64,000 bases of DNA from Fictibacillus norfolkensis (GCF_014836645.1 NZ_JACSQM010000001.1:1-64000), one strand, 5' to 3'; positions 42,851-54,806 are shown, counted from the stretch's first letter. The notes: generated by a model not told the origin, from the letters alone. Translations and numbers: made by a program.

Positions 42851-43759
42851 TTAAATTTCTGGCTCTGCTTCAACTGGTCGTGTTTTTTTTGATTTCATCT
42901 GTCGTGATTTCATAACGTACCACAACTGAGAAGCAATAAAGATGGAAGAATACGCACCAAATGTTAAACCGATCAACAATGCGATCGAAAAGTTTCTGAT
43001 CGAATCAGCTCCAAAGATCAATAGTGCCACTGCTGCGATAATAACCGTTAGTACAGTATTGATGGAGCGACCCAACGTTTCAAAAATACTTCTGTTTACG
43101 ATTTCAGCCAGTTTTTCTTGTGTTCTTACTTTTTCAAGTTTCATGTTCTCACGGATTCGGTCGAACGTAACGATTGTGTCGTTAATCGAATAACCAACAA
43201 TCGTAAGAACTGCTGCAATGAATGGAAGATCCACTTCTATCCTGAAGATGCTGAAAACTGCAATGATCATAAAAGCATCATGCAATAAAGCAACTACAGA
43301 GGCAACAGCCATGCTCCATTCAAAACGGAACGCTACATAGATGATAATACCAACAGAAGCGATCAGCACGGCAAAAAACGCATTCTGTGCTAGCTCACGG
43401 CCAACCGTTGGCGTAACCGTACTAATACTTGGCGTTTCACCGTATTTTTCTTCAAAGTGAGTGTTGATCTTCACTACTTCGTCTTTTGACAAAGCACCTT
43501 TAAAAGAAACATTGGCTTGATCATTTTTCCCCGCAAGAACGACTGCTTCAGGTTCAAGTCCAAGTGTCTTAAACTCTTCTTCTACACTTTCATTGGTAAG
43601 TGTCTCGTTCGATTGAATATTTACACGAGATCCGCTATCAAAATCAATACCAAGCTTTAATCCAGCTGTAAGCAAGAATACAATTCCAATAACCGTAAGG
43701 AGAGTCGAGATAATGAAGTAAAGGTTTCTGTTTTTTACAAAGTCGTATTTAAAGCTCAC
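42851..43759 (-). CDS. secF: Protein translocase subunit SecF
   Basis: SecF works with SecD to pull exported proteins across the membrane using the proton gradient. The 302-aa protein has six membrane helices, the GIDFDSGSRVNI segment after the first helix, a short extracellular P4 domain and GYSINDTIVTFDRIREN in helix 4. The GTG start lies ten bases after AAGGAG and overlaps the secD stop codon by 11 bp. In B. subtilis SecD and SecF are one fused chain (about 737 aa); here the two parts together give about the same length but are separate. Confidence 0.94.
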   Translation of the reverse strand: MSFKYDFVKNRNLYFIISTLLTVIGIVFLLTAGLKLGIDFDSGSRVNIQSNETLTNESVEEEFKTLGLEPEAVVLAGKNDQANVSFKGALSKDEVVKINTHFEEKYGETPSISTVTPTVGRELAQNAFFAVLIASVGIIIYVAFRFEWSMAVASVVALLHDAFMIIAVFSIFRIEVDLPFIAAVLTIVGYSINDTIVTFDRIRENMKLEKVRTQEKLAEIVNRSIFETLGRSINTVLTVIIAAVALLIFGADSIRNFSIALLIGLTFGAYSSIFIASQLWYVMKSRQMKSKKTRPVEAEPEI

Positions 43760-45065
43760 GGATGTCACTCTCCTTTACACCAAACAAGCCTGGCTTCTTA
43801 TCCATAACACGTGACTGTACCCATAAACCTAAGAAAAGTCTTGTACCGAAAACGGCCGTGATGAAACTTGCCAGAACTGAAATAATTAAAACTAACGCGA
43901 ATCCTTTTACTGAGCTTGTTCCATATGCGAACAAAACAGCAGCTGCAAGGATTGTCGTAATGTTTGCATCAAAAATCGTAGTGAATGAACGACGATTTCC
44001 AGCTTTAAACGCACTTAATACAGATTTCCCGCTTCTAAGTTCCTCTTTGATCCGTTCATACGTGATGATGTTAGCGTCAACCGCCATACCCACTCCAAGA
44101 ATGAGAGCTGCGATACCTGGAAGCGTTAGAACTCCGTTCATCAGATAGAAAATAGCTAAGATCAACCAAATATAGATGGATAGCGTGATAACAGCAATGA
44201 TTCCAGGCACACGATAGAAGATGAGCATGAATAAAAAGATCACGGCAATTCCGATAAAGCCAGCAAATACTGTTTCATTTAATGCTTTCTCTCCGAATTT
44301 CGCTCCAACTGATGTAGAATACACCTCATCAAGTTTCACTGGCAAAGCCCCAGCGTTTAAAATTTTCGCTAAGCTCTGTGCTTCTTCAACAGAGAACTGT
44401 CCAGAGATTGTTACATCTTTTTGAGTAAGTTTTTCATTTACATAAGGAGCAGAAATATACTTAGGCTGTTTTCCAGCGAGTTCTTTCTTCTGTTCTTCTC
44501 TAAATGAGTCACCTTTTTCATAATCTAACCAAATAACCATGATGTTTTCACCTTGCGGCTGACGCTGAAGAACTTCTTCTGTTATTTTAGCAAACTTATC
44601 TGCGTCTTTTAGCTTAAGAGAAACAATTGGCTTATTATTTTGTGATTCAAACGTTTGTTTTGCACCATTTCCTTCAAGATCTGATCCATCTAAAAGCACC
44701 TTATCATCCACATCGCGGAATGTTAACTCTGCTTGTGTAGATAATAGTTCACGTGCTTTGTTCTGATCGGTTACACCAGCAAGCTGAACACGAATTCTGT
44801 TGTCTCCTTCGATCTGAATCTCAGGCTCAGAGACCCCTAACACGTTGATACGGCTGTTCAACGCTTCAACCGTACTCTTCAATGTTTCCTGTGTAATTTT
44901 TTGACCTTTTTTCACAGGTTCTACATCGTAAAGTACTTCGAATCCGCCTTGGAGATCTAGTCCAAGCTTTGTACCTTTTACGATCTTTTCTGTTGTAAGC
45001 CCTATTAGTGCTGCGAACATGATGAGCACAACAAAAAAGATGACGATCTTACTCCTTTTTACCAC
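43749..45065 (-). CDS. secD: Protein translocase subunit SecD
   Basis: The 438-aa protein has an N-terminal membrane helix, the LGLDLQGGFEVLYDV motif around residue 33, a large extracellular P1 domain (about 50-250, shorter than in E. coli) and five further helices with GMAVDANIITYERIKEEL around 330, whose Asp is needed for proton use. GGAGG lies nine bases before the GTG start. It overlaps secF and forms a translationally coupled pair. The stop codon is a clean TAA within a short overlapping junction, so this is not an obvious sequencing frameshift. Confidence 0.94.
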   Translation of the reverse strand: MVKRSKIVIFFVVLIMFAALIGLTTEKIVKGTKLGLDLQGGFEVLYDVEPVKKGQKITQETLKSTVEALNSRINVLGVSEPEIQIEGDNRIRVQLAGVTDQNKARELLSTQAELTFRDVDDKVLLDGSDLEGNGAKQTFESQNNKPIVSLKLKDADKFAKITEEVLQRQPQGENIMVIWLDYEKGDSFREEQKKELAGKQPKYISAPYVNEKLTQKDVTISGQFSVEEAQSLAKILNAGALPVKLDEVYSTSVGAKFGEKALNETVFAGFIGIAVIFLFMLIFYRVPGIIAVITLSIYIWLILAIFYLMNGVLTLPGIAALILGVGMAVDANIITYERIKEELRSGKSVLSAFKAGNRRSFTTIFDANITTILAAAVLFAYGTSSVKGFALVLIISVLASFITAVFGTRLFLGLWVQSRVMDKKPGLFGVKESDIREL

Positions 45066-45208
45066 TTCAAGAAACCTCCTTCATGCTGTATCAAAAAACA
45101 ACACTATGTATAAGTACGAATACTAACCCTTCCCATTATAGCGATTGTTGTTTTTTTCTGTCAATTTGTCCTGTGAATGTTCATAAATAAAACATAATAA
45201 ATAAAGGC

Positions 45209-45277
45209 TGTTTCATATTTCACTGTTGCTTTGTTGGTAGTTGAATTGAGCTCCAGGTTGCTCGCTATCCATTTGGA
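45209..45277 (+). repeat. Dispersed intergenic repeat, truncated copy D (upstream of secD)
   Basis: GGCTGTTTCATATTTCACTG, TGTTGCTTTG, GGTAGTTGA and CTCCAGGTTGCTCGCTATCC match the left flank and the first 30 bases of the core of copy A, then similarity stops at about 45277. The G/C-rich middle and right end are missing. Same orientation as copies A-C. Confidence 0.75.
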
Positions 45278-45324
45278 AACTTAATTAGTGCTATCAAAAG
45301 AACAAGGCTGCCCAAAAGTAAGTT

Positions 45325-45585
45325 CTACTCTTGAGTCAGCCCCTCTTCTTTATATGAGCGTATCGTTAGCCACGTCATAAAATCATTTAATGAAAGAGCT
45401 AAAATTGTGTCAACCAATGCATAGAGACGAGGCTCAATTTTCTTTTTCTTTAATTTAGATTGAACACATTCCCATATTTCCTCTTCTGTTACACTTTCAT
45501 ACCCCAAATAATGAAATTCTTCTTTTTTACTTAGTACTGCTGGTTTGACTTCGTTCTTCCATTCCGAAAAATGTGTATTCTCCAT
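45325..45585 (-). CDS. comN: Post-transcriptional regulator ComN (YrzD)
   Basis: The 86-aa protein matches the ComN family. In B. subtilis ComN affects comE mRNA level and localises with DivIVA at cell poles and septa. The protein has the conserved VTEEEIWECVQSKLKKKK and LNDFMTWLTIRSYKEE segments. AAAGGAGAG lies six to eight bases before the ATG; the longer upstream frame has no ribosome site. It is divergent from spoVB (99 bp between starts) and upstream of secD. Confidence 0.88.
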   Translation of the reverse strand: MENTHFSEWKNEVKPAVLSKKEEFHYLGYESVTEEEIWECVQSKLKKKKIEPRLYALVDTILALSLNDFMTWLTIRSYKEEGLTQE

Positions 45586-45684
45586 TCTACATTCTCTCCT
45601 TTCGAGATAAAACAAGCTGTCATGACGGTTCACACTACTTGCATATAGTGATATATAAGATTGTCCAAGAAGGGACAGGTTAAA

Positions 45685-47235
45685 ATGACAAAACAAACAC
45701 TCGTGCAAGGAACGATCCTACTTATATTAGCAGGTCTAGTAACTAAAATTCTCGGCTTCGTTAATCGAATCGTCATGGCTCGGGTCATGGGTCACGAAGG
45801 TGTTGGCCTTTATATGATGGCAGTGCCTACATTCTTATTAGCCGTAACGTTAACAAGGCTAGGTCTGCCGATCGCCATATCAAAACTTGTTGCAGAAGCA
45901 GATGCGACAGGAGATCGTTCAAAAGTAAGAAAAATTTTGATTGTATCTTTAGCCATCACAGGGATTTTAAGCATTGTGATCACGATCGCTTTGTTTATCG
46001 CTGCTCCGTTATTAGCTGAATACTTCTTTACAGATGATCGTACGATTTGGCCGTTGCTCGCCATCGCACCTGTAGTACCTGTCATTGCGGTCTCCTCGGT
46101 CTTGAGAGGGTATTTTCAAGGTCTGCAGAACATGAGACCTTCTGCTTATTCACAGGTCATCGAACAGGTAGTCAGAATTGCTCTCGTGGCATTATTAACA
46201 GGTTTATTTCTTCCATATGGCGTAGAATATGCGGCAGCTGGCGCGATGATCTCTGTTATTATCGGTGAGCTCGCATCACTTCTTTATATGTTCTCGATGT
46301 TTAAAGTGAAAAAGAAGATGCGCATACGAAAAGGATTTTTCAAGCAGCTGAAGCAAGGTCATGAAACGATGAAAGACCTCCTGAATATCGCTCTCCCAAC
46401 AACGGGAAGTCAATTGATTGGTTCTGTTTCCTACTTTTTTGAACCAATTGTTGTGGCAAATAGCTTAGCAATCGCTGGAATCACTACAGCTGTTGCCACT
46501 GCGCAATACGGAGAACTTGCAGGTTATGTTATCCCACTATTGTTTCTGCCAACATTCATTACGTATTCTCTTTCGATCTCTTTAGTACCTGCTATCAGTG
46601 AAGCGAACGCACAAAAAAAATACCACTTAATTGAACATCGTCTGAATCAAGCACTTAGGCTCTCTATGTTATCTGGCGGTATTGCGGCAGTAATTATGTA
46701 TGTATACGCGGTACCAATCATGGACTTAATGTATGAATCACCAACTTCCGCGTCCTATGTAAAGATCATGACACCTTTTTTCTTTTTCCTTTATTTTCAA
46801 GGTCCGTTACAAGCCGTACTTCAGGCTTTGAATCTGGCTCGTTCTGCCATGATCAACAGTCTCATTGGTGCACTTGTTAAGTTAACAGCGATTTTTGCTC
46901 TAGCTACCCGACCAGAGTTTGGGATCATGGGAGCAGCACTTGGAATCGTGATTAGTATCGTCGTCGTTACTCTGCTTCATTTTGCTACAGTCATTAAAGC
47001 CATCAGTTATACGATCGTGGTGAAAGATTTTGTCTTATGCCTGCTTTCGATCTTTATAACAGGAGGAGGGGCGGTTTATCTGTATCAGTACATGATGCCG
47101 CAATTTTCCCCAATAAAAGGTCTTACAATATGCGTAACGGCAACATGCGGTATCTATTTGTTTGTTCTCGTCTTCTTTAAACTTTTAGGTAAAGAAGATC
47201 TTAAACACATACCTTTCATTAAAAGATGGATCTAA
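45685..47235 (+). CDS. spoVB: Stage V sporulation protein B SpoVB
   Basis: SpoVB is a MOP/MVF-superfamily membrane flippase needed for spore cortex synthesis, thought to move lipid-linked peptidoglycan precursor. The 516-aa protein has about 14 membrane helices, opens MTKQTLVQGTILLILAGLVTK and has GFVNRIVMARVMGHEGVGLYMM, characteristic of SpoVB and close to B. subtilis length (518). AGAAGGGACAGG precedes the ATG. It has its own terminator and is convergent with yrbG. Confidence 0.93.
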   Translation: MTKQTLVQGTILLILAGLVTKILGFVNRIVMARVMGHEGVGLYMMAVPTFLLAVTLTRLGLPIAISKLVAEADATGDRSKVRKILIVSLAITGILSIVITIALFIAAPLLAEYFFTDDRTIWPLLAIAPVVPVIAVSSVLRGYFQGLQNMRPSAYSQVIEQVVRIALVALLTGLFLPYGVEYAAAGAMISVIIGELASLLYMFSMFKVKKKMRIRKGFFKQLKQGHETMKDLLNIALPTTGSQLIGSVSYFFEPIVVANSLAIAGITTAVATAQYGELAGYVIPLLFLPTFITYSLSISLVPAISEANAQKKYHLIEHRLNQALRLSMLSGGIAAVIMYVYAVPIMDLMYESPTSASYVKIMTPFFFFLYFQGPLQAVLQALNLARSAMINSLIGALVKLTAIFALATRPEFGIMGAALGIVISIVVVTLLHFATVIKAISYTIVVKDFVLCLLSIFITGGGAVYLYQYMMPQFSPIKGLTICVTATCGIYLFVLVFFKLLGKEDLKHIPFIKRWI

Positions 47236-47256
47236 AACAGCCAGTTTGGCTGTTTT
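47234..47256. terminator. Bidirectional terminator between spoVB and yrbG
   Basis: AAAACAGCC pairs with GGCTGTTTT around a five-base loop between two convergent genes; it begins in the last codons of spoVB region and reaches the stop codon of yrbG. Confidence 0.88.
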
Positions 47257-47914
47257 ATTTTTTGCTGTTCAGTTCGTCAACATATAATGTCCCATCTTCA
47301 TTCAGTGTACAGAAAGAAATGTTCTTTATCTCTTTAAACCCAACCTTCTTTAACTCTTGTCTTAACCAAAATGACGTCTTATCCATCTTTTCAAGATTAT
47401 CTTCTAGGATCTTTCCGTCCAAAATGAGAGGCATGATCATTTGGATCGGTGTATTTTCAGATTCCTCATCTTTTTTTATTATTGATAGCTTACCCGTTGT
47501 TTCTAATATTCCAAATTCAACTTCGTTCAAACTTCTAATATTGTTCTCACGTAATTGAGTTAAAAGATCATCAAAGTTGTACCGCTGCTTTTTCATCTCA
47601 TGCTCATCCACTTGTCCTTCTTTTATGATTAATGAAGGTTTACCGTCAACGATCTCTCTCATCCTTCTGCTCTTTAATGAAACGAGAGCCAATATAAGCT
47701 GGATGCTCAACAAGACAAAGATGGACACGAGGGAATTCAACATGGGAATCGTAGGATCTTCAATTGAGATTACGGCTAATTCTGCGATCATGATCGAAAC
47801 AACAAAGTCAATAATCGATAACTTTCCCATCTCGCGTTTTCCCATCATTCGAAAGATAACCATGATTAAAAAATAGATAAAAAGCGTCCTGAAAATAATC
47901 GTATACAGTTCCAT
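47255..47914 (-). CDS. yrbG: YrbG, DUF421 membrane protein
   Basis: The 219-aa protein has three N-terminal membrane helices (about residues 8-25, 33-50, 58-75) and a cytosolic DUF421 domain with GKPSLIIKEGQVDEHEMKKQ and RYNFDDLLTQLRENNIRSLNEVEF (given in two parts), ending with a YetF-type C-terminal region. Function unknown; relatives (YetF family) are linked to spore germination or envelope properties. GGAAGGAGGGG lies before the ATG; the upstream extension lacks a site. Confidence 0.85.
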   Translation of the reverse strand: MELYTIIFRTLFIYFLIMVIFRMMGKREMGKLSIIDFVVSIMIAELAVISIEDPTIPMLNSLVSIFVLLSIQLILALVSLKSRRMREIVDGKPSLIIKEGQVDEHEMKKQRYNFDDLLTQLRENNIRSLNEVEFGILETTGKLSIIKKDEESENTPIQMIMPLILDGKILEDNLEKMDKTSFWLRQELKKVGFKEIKNISFCTLNEDGTLYVDELNSKK

Positions 47915-48110
47915 GATTCCCCTCCTTCCATAGTACGTTACATGTTCATTCCATTTCTTAGTGTGGCACAGATATGAAAAAACATGATACGCAGGTTTTG
48001 CCAAATAAAAACCAATGGAAACGGAAGGGAAAATACTTGCTTGTACTTCTAATTTTTCCGTTGTCTGAATAAAGTATATAGAAAGCTTCTAGGGATAAGG
48101 AGGATCAAAG

Positions 48111-48500
48111 ATGGGGATTAAACACATGGCTTCTTCTATGGGACGGGGTCTGATTGCTGTTCTACTGATGATCATGCTTTGCAGTTTAGTGCTCTCACTA
48201 TTGCTGCGGTTTACAGGGCTAACAGAAGGATCGTTAAAATGGGTGACAGTAGGTCTTTCTTTTTTATCATTATTTATTGGTGGATTGATTTCAGGTAAGA
48301 AAGGTCAGAGTAAAGGTTGGCTGTTAGGTGGGGGTACAAGTCTCTTGTTTTCTTTTTTTGTTTTTCTTGTGCAATACTTAGGCTATCAAAGCACGTTCAA
48401 CTCCTCTCAGTATATGTATCATGCTCTTTTTCTTTTATTAGCGATCATCGGTGGCATCATGGGTGTCAACTTAAGCAGTCATAAGCAAACATATAAATAA
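48111..48500 (+). CDS. yrzE: YrzE, TIGR04086 membrane protein
   Basis: A 129-aa membrane protein with four helices (about residues 13-33, 43-61, 69-90, 101-119) and GGLISGKKGQSKGWLLGG between helices 2 and 3, typical of the TIGR04086 family, of unknown function. AAGGAGG lies six bases before the ATG. It lies between yrbG and yajC, as in B. subtilis, and is opposite in direction to both. Confidence 0.85.
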   Translation: MGIKHMASSMGRGLIAVLLMIMLCSLVLSLLLRFTGLTEGSLKWVTVGLSFLSLFIGGLISGKKGQSKGWLLGGGTSLLFSFFVFLVQYLGYQSTFNSSQYMYHALFLLLAIIGGIMGVNLSSHKQTYK

Positions 48501-48523
48501 GACCCGTATGAACGGGTCTTTTT
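48501..48523. terminator. Terminator between yrzE and yajC
   Basis: GACCCGT pairs with ACGGGTC around an ATGA loop, followed by TTTTT on the plus strand. It is the yrzE terminator and may also serve yajC on the opposite strand. Confidence 0.8.
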
Positions 48524-48524
48524 G

Positions 48525-48794
48525 TTATAGTACTGCTTCTTCTTTTACTTCACGAATCGCATTACGATCGAATGTTAACTTTGCGCCATCGGTCGAACGA
48601 ATAACAGCGATGTTATCATCGATGCTGTCTAGTGTTCCGTGTAGTCCACCGATCGTTACAACTTTGTCGCCCTTTTTAAGGTTAGACTGCATCTCACGAA
48701 CCGCTTTTTGTCTCTTTTGCTGCGGTCGGATCAACAGAAAATAAAAAATTGCAAACATCAAGATAATTGGCAATATTCCTCCAAGGTTTCCCAT
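48525..48794 (-). CDS. yajC: Preprotein translocase subunit YajC
   Basis: A small (89 aa) protein with one N-terminal membrane helix (about residues 6-22) and a cytosolic domain with RPQQKRQKAVREMQSNLKKG and VVTIGGLHGTL, the YajC signature. It associates with SecDF in the export complex. It follows tgt on the same strand, forming the ruvA-ruvB-yrzS-queA-tgt-yajC cluster. Confidence 0.95.
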   Translation of the reverse strand: MGNLGGILPIILMFAIFYFLLIRPQQKRQKAVREMQSNLKKGDKVVTIGGLHGTLDSIDDNIAVIRSTDGAKLTFDRNAIREVKEEAVL

Positions 48795-48835
48795 ACTATT
48801 TCACCCCTTTCTATAAGTAAAATATTTATCATTTT

Positions 48836-51024
<2,189 letters not shown>

Positions 51025-51116
51025 GTAATGTATTCCTGCTTTCTATATAGCACTTTTGAAACCGAGCAACCCGGAGTGGAAACCAACCACTTATAGAGCA
51101 AAGTGGCAATAACTTT

Positions 51117-51308
51117 CTATTTGAATCGACCTATGATCATGAAGATCAAGGAAAGTACAACACTAACGATAATGGACGTCACGATTGGAAAATAAACGGT
51201 TGTGTTTCCTTTTTTCCATACCATATCTCCAGGAAGTTTACCTATATACGTCCCTACTAATCCTATAATAATTAGGACGATTCCTGCAACGATTAACAGT
51301 TTGTTCAA
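51117..51308 (-). CDS. yrzS: YrzS, DUF2905 small membrane protein
   Basis: A 63-aa protein with two membrane helices (about residues 4-22 and 41-59) and the family motif [20 protein letters not shown] between them. Function unknown. The TTG start overlaps the ruvB stop (TTGA), ten bases after GGAGG in the ruvB end, which shows translational coupling. Confidence 0.87.
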   Translation of the reverse strand: MNKLLIVAGIVLIIIGLVGTYIGKLPGDMVWKKGNTTVYFPIVTSIIVSVVLSLIFMIIGRFK

Positions 51309-52306
51309 TCTGCGGAAACCTCCAGTCCGAAGTATTGATAGGCCCGTTCTGTTACCATCCGTCCACGTGGAGTACGCTGTAAAAAGCCAATTTGAAGAAG
51401 ATACGGCTCATAAACATCTTCAATCGTCATCGATTCTTCACCTATTGTAGCCGAAATGGTCTCTAGACCTACAGGACCGCCCTTATACGTGTGAATGATC
51501 CCTAGTAATAATTTATGGTCAATATGGTCTAAACCTAAACGGTCTACTTGCAGAAGCTCTAAAGCTTTCTGACAGATTGGCAAAGAAATCGTATCCTTGC
51601 CTTCAACCTGCACAAAATCTCTGACACGACGTAACAAACGGTTTGCGATCCTCGGTGTACCTCTTGATCTTCTCGCAATCTCTTCAGCAGATCGATCATC
51701 TACTCTTACACCAAAGACATCACCTGTACGCCTTACGATCTCCCCCAACTCATCCGGCTTATAATATTCTAGCCTTGCGAGTACGCCGAAACGATCTCGG
51801 AGAGGGGCTGATAAAGAACCCGCTCTTGTGGTCGCGCCTATCAATGTGAAAGGAGGCAAGTCTAATCTCACAGATCTTGCAACCTCTCCTTTTCCGATCA
51901 CGATATCTAAACAAAAGTCTTCCATTGCCGAATATAAAATCTCTTCTATGGCACGAGATAATCGGTGAATTTCATCAATGAACAATACATCACCTGGTTC
52001 TAACGATGTTAGGATGGCTGCCAAGTCACCGGGCCGTTCAATAGCTGGCCCACTTGTTGTTCTCAAGTTAACTTCCATCTCGTTTGCAATGATCGATGCC
52101 AGCGTGGTCTTCCCTAAACCAGGAGGTCCGTACAACAGGACATGATCAAGAGGTTCGTTGCGGAGTTTTGCAGCTTTAATAAATATCCGCAAATTGTCCT
52201 TTACGGAGGTTTGTCCAATATACTCGTCTAATAGTTCAGGGCGCAGGCTTAACTCGATATTTGCTTCATCTTGACGTTCCTCTGAAGAAACAATTCTCTC
52301 TTCCAT
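51305..52306 (-). CDS. ruvB: Holliday junction branch migration ATPase RuvB
   Basis: RuvB is the hexameric motor that moves Holliday junctions with RuvA. The 333-aa AAA+ protein has Walker [13 protein letters not shown] (about 58-69), Walker [13 protein letters not shown] (about 106-117), sensor 1 [11 protein letters not shown] and arginine finger PLRDRFG, and a C-terminal winged helix. It follows ruvA by 14 bp. Confidence 0.98.
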   Translation of the reverse strand: MEERIVSSEERQDEANIELSLRPELLDEYIGQTSVKDNLRIFIKAAKLRNEPLDHVLLYGPPGLGKTTLASIIANEMEVNLRTTSGPAIERPGDLAAILTSLEPGDVLFIDEIHRLSRAIEEILYSAMEDFCLDIVIGKGEVARSVRLDLPPFTLIGATTRAGSLSAPLRDRFGVLARLEYYKPDELGEIVRRTGDVFGVRVDDRSAEEIARRSRGTPRIANRLLRRVRDFVQVEGKDTISLPICQKALELLQVDRLGLDHIDHKLLLGIIHTYKGGPVGLETISATIGEESMTIEDVYEPYLLQIGFLQRTPRGRMVTERAYQYFGLEVSAD

Positions 52307-52320
52307 ACATCCTCACGTCC

Positions 52321-52914
52321 TTATGAATTCATTAACTTCTTTAATGCTGCTTTAACATATTCGTTTGCTGACATCTTTTCTTTTTTCAGATCCGGAAGAA
52401 TTTTTTGGATTTCTTTTCTGCCATAACCTAAGACAGCAAGAGCTTCAAGTGCTTCGTCAAGTTCATCACTCTCTGGTTCAACATCTGCGAAAAGTCCATC
52501 CGTGAATTCTACATCTGCGAAGATTGAGATTTTTCCTTTCAGATCTAAGATCATCTGACGTGCGGTCTTCTTTCCTACACCAGGAAATTTCGTTAGGAAC
52601 TTTTCATCTTCCTGTTCGATCGCATTGACCACCTGCTCAGGCTGACCGAAGGCAACAATCGCTAGTGCTCCCTTTGGACCGATTCCAGACACGTTCAATA
52701 GTTTTAAGAACAAGTCGCGTTCCTTTCTATTCTTAAAACCATAAAGTGCCAGTATATCCTCACGAACATATTGATACGTATATACCGTTTTTTGATCGTT
52801 CAATTTATAAATAAATGGATTTGGACATAAAATTTTATATCCGATTCCATTATTGTTAATAACAATATATTCTGCCGTTATGTAATCTACATTTCCAGAA
52901 ATACTTTCAATCAA
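52321..52914 (-). CDS. ruvA: Holliday junction DNA helicase subunit RuvA
   Basis: RuvA binds four-way junctions and loads RuvB. The 197-aa protein has an OB domain (about 1-62), two HhH motifs ([18 protein letters not shown] and [21 protein letters not shown]) and a C-terminal RuvB-binding domain (about 145-197). The TTG start lies seven bases after GGGAGA. In B. subtilis bofC precedes it; bofC is absent here. Confidence 0.96.
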   Translation of the reverse strand: MIESISGNVDYITAEYIVINNNGIGYKILCPNPFIYKLNDQKTVYTYQYVREDILALYGFKNRKERDLFLKLLNVSGIGPKGALAIVAFGQPEQVVNAIEQEDEKFLTKFPGVGKKTARQMILDLKGKISIFADVEFTDGLFADVEPESDELDEALEALAVLGYGRKEIQKILPDLKKEKMSANEYVKAALKKLMNS

Positions 52915-53119
52915 ATTCTTCTCTCCCTAACGCTAAACACGAGCGTATGTTTCTATGGCTTATTGTATCATAGGCTCTCCTTTAATTCCTTATAAAAAGT
53001 GAATTTGAATACTTTTTGAACATCAGCTGAAGACGTATTTTTTGTATATTTTTAGATGAAATCAAATAAGAAACTCTTTTACATACTTTTCAAATAGAAC
53101 AAAGCTGCATAAACAAAAA

Positions 53120-53163
53120 AAAGAACTGTTCAAAAGTTGATTTAACTTCTGACAGTTCTTTTA
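53120..53163 (-). terminator. Terminator after the YhcN-type lipoprotein
   Basis: AAAAGAACTGT pairs with ACAGTTCTTTT, with an inner GAAGTT/AACTT stem, followed by T on the minus strand. The rest of the 250-bp gap to ruvA shows nothing I can call. Confidence 0.85.
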
Positions 53164-53165
53164 TA

Positions 53166-53753
53166 CTAGCGGTTGTTTTCGAAAGGACGTTTTATCGCAT
53201 TTCCAAGGTCACTGCCGGCATTTACGATATCGTTGCTGATTCCGCGAACATCTGATTCAACTTCCGTGTAAGCACGGCCATCTCGCAGATCGTTATCAAC
53301 GTTCTCAATGCGGTTAACCATATCTTGATCAGCTACAATTTTCACATCACGATTTGGTGCCAATTTAGAAGTGATCTCTCTAACTTTGTTAGTTAGTTCC
53401 GTCCTCTTCTTATTATCCGTGTCTATTCCTACAATGACGTTGTTATCCTCAAGAATAACGTGAGCATCGTCTACACCCCGGATGTCATTGACATTTTTCG
53501 CGATTCGTTCAGCAAGTTTACCATCATAGTCTTCATGGTAAGTTGCAGTATGATCATTTACATCTCGATCAGCCATATCAGTTATGAATCCTTTACCACG
53601 GTCAAGATCACCACGATTATCTCCCTCATTGGAGTAGTAGCCAATCGGTCGAACATCGTTGTCATTCTTATCCTGTGATTCATTTACACCATTACAGCCT
53701 ACAAGACCTACTGCTAGGATTGTTACGGTAAGTGATTTCCCTAAAAAGTTCAA
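53166..53753 (-). CDS. YhcN/YlaJ-type sporulation lipoprotein
   Basis: The 195-aa protein has a signal peptide with lipobox (VGLVGC, Cys at residue 20) and the Spore_YhcN_YlaJ domain: LAERIAKNVNDIRGVDDAHVI-type segment followed by a NNVIVGIDTD strand and a second copy-like part (about residues 80-155). Such lipoproteins are made in the forespore and lie in the inner spore membrane, where some affect germination or outgrowth. The start is TTG, nine bases after AAAGGAGG. It is separate from the ruv operon by a terminator. Confidence 0.88.
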   Translation of the reverse strand: MNFLGKSLTVTILAVGLVGCNGVNESQDKNDNDVRPIGYYSNEGDNRGDLDRGKGFITDMADRDVNDHTATYHEDYDGKLAERIAKNVNDIRGVDDAHVILEDNNVIVGIDTDNKKRTELTNKVREITSKLAPNRDVKIVADQDMVNRIENVDNDLRDGRAYTEVESDVRGISNDIVNAGSDLGNAIKRPFENNR

Positions 53754-53825
53754 TGGAAAAACCTCCTTTCACCATTAGCTTGGCAGAAGAAGGCTCTAAT
53801 TAATCTGTTAAATGTAGGATGATTG

Positions 53826-54806
53826 TTAACTCATCCTCTTCATTATCTTTTCAACAAATTTTTTTCTGTGAGAAAAATCTCGCAACGTAAACCTCGTTAC
53901 GGCTTCAATCATTTCCTTGTCACCCGTTTTAAGGGCCCTATTCCATTCTCGATAGAGGTCTGTAGGAAATACTAAGCAAATAACAAACCACTTTTTAGTA
54001 AAACACTTTAAGAAATCTTCATTTCCAACCTCTTCCATCTTAGCATAAGACCAATGCCAAAACGGTAAGATTCGATTTGCATACTGCAACCAATCAAAAG
54101 CTTGAGGAACTGCCGCAAAAAGATCAAAGTCAATCAGATACGTGTCTCTATCTTTATACTTCACAAAATTATGTGGAGCAACATCACCATGTGTAATTTC
54201 TTTTTTCTTATATGCTTTTTTCTCCAGCGCTTTTACAGCTTCATGATCGAAATGATTTAAGCTCCATTCTCCCCACATTATGATTTCAGAAATTAAAGGG
54301 TGCATCTGATGATTCCAGTTTGCAGATCGTGCATGAAATTTAAAGGCGTCCAATCTGTCACTCCATTTTTTAAACAAAGAGTATGAAGACAATTGTTCAT
54401 AGAGTGGTACCGGTATATGTTTTGAGAAAGAATGAAAACGGCTGATGGCATCAACTCCAGCTTTTACATCGTCCTTTTTGCCAAAATGAAGACCTTCTCC
54501 TTTATAAAACGGCATGATTGCCCAAGTGTATTTTCCGAATTGAACGGTTTTTTTCTGATTTGGAAATGCCGTATAAGTGCCCATAATCCTTGGCTTTTGC
54601 CCATGATACAGTTTAGAGAGCTTTAATTGTTTGCTGCAAGTTTCCGATCTGTTGAACCCTTTTAAAACAAATTTTCCTTGTTTGGTTTTTATCCAGATAA
54701 CGTTCTCTCTAAAAAAACCAAAGTCTAGCACATCAAGATCCATTTCATTCATCTTTTTTAAAAAAAGACGATCCCCTTGGAAATCGTCCCTTACGTCCCT
54801 ATTCAT
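53826..54806 (-). CDS. ysxE: Spore coat kinase-like protein (CotS/YsxE/YutH family)
   Basis: The 326-aa protein has an aminoglycoside-phosphotransferase-like fold: catalytic loop HGDVAPHNF (about residue 208) and metal-binding LIDFDLFAAVPQ (about 224), with an N-terminal FVLKGF lysine strand near residue 48. Bacillus relatives CotI, CotS, YsxE and YutH are spore coat proteins. The ATG overlaps the safA stop by eight bases, so it is coupled to a coat-assembly gene. YsxE in B. subtilis follows spoVID, the partner of SafA; the symbol is therefore tentative. Confidence 0.8.
   Translation of the reverse strand: MNRDVRDDFQGDRLFLKKMNEMDLDVLDFGFFRENVIWIKTKQGKFVLKGFNRSETCSKQLKLSKLYHGQKPRIMGTYTAFPNQKKTVQFGKYTWAIMPFYKGEGLHFGKKDDVKAGVDAISRFHSFSKHIPVPLYEQLSSYSLFKKWSDRLDAFKFHARSANWNHQMHPLISEIIMWGEWSLNHFDHEAVKALEKKAYKKKEITHGDVAPHNFVKYKDRDTYLIDFDLFAAVPQAFDWLQYANRILPFWHWSYAKMEEVGNEDFLKCFTKKWFVICLVFPTDLYREWNRALKTGDKEMIEAVTRFTLRDFSHRKKFVEKIMKRMS

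Noticed and set aside
43749-43759. Sequencing frameshift splitting a fused secDF
   Set aside because: secD ends with a normal stop and secF has its own start with a ribosome site at ten bases. A read-level check is still worth doing.
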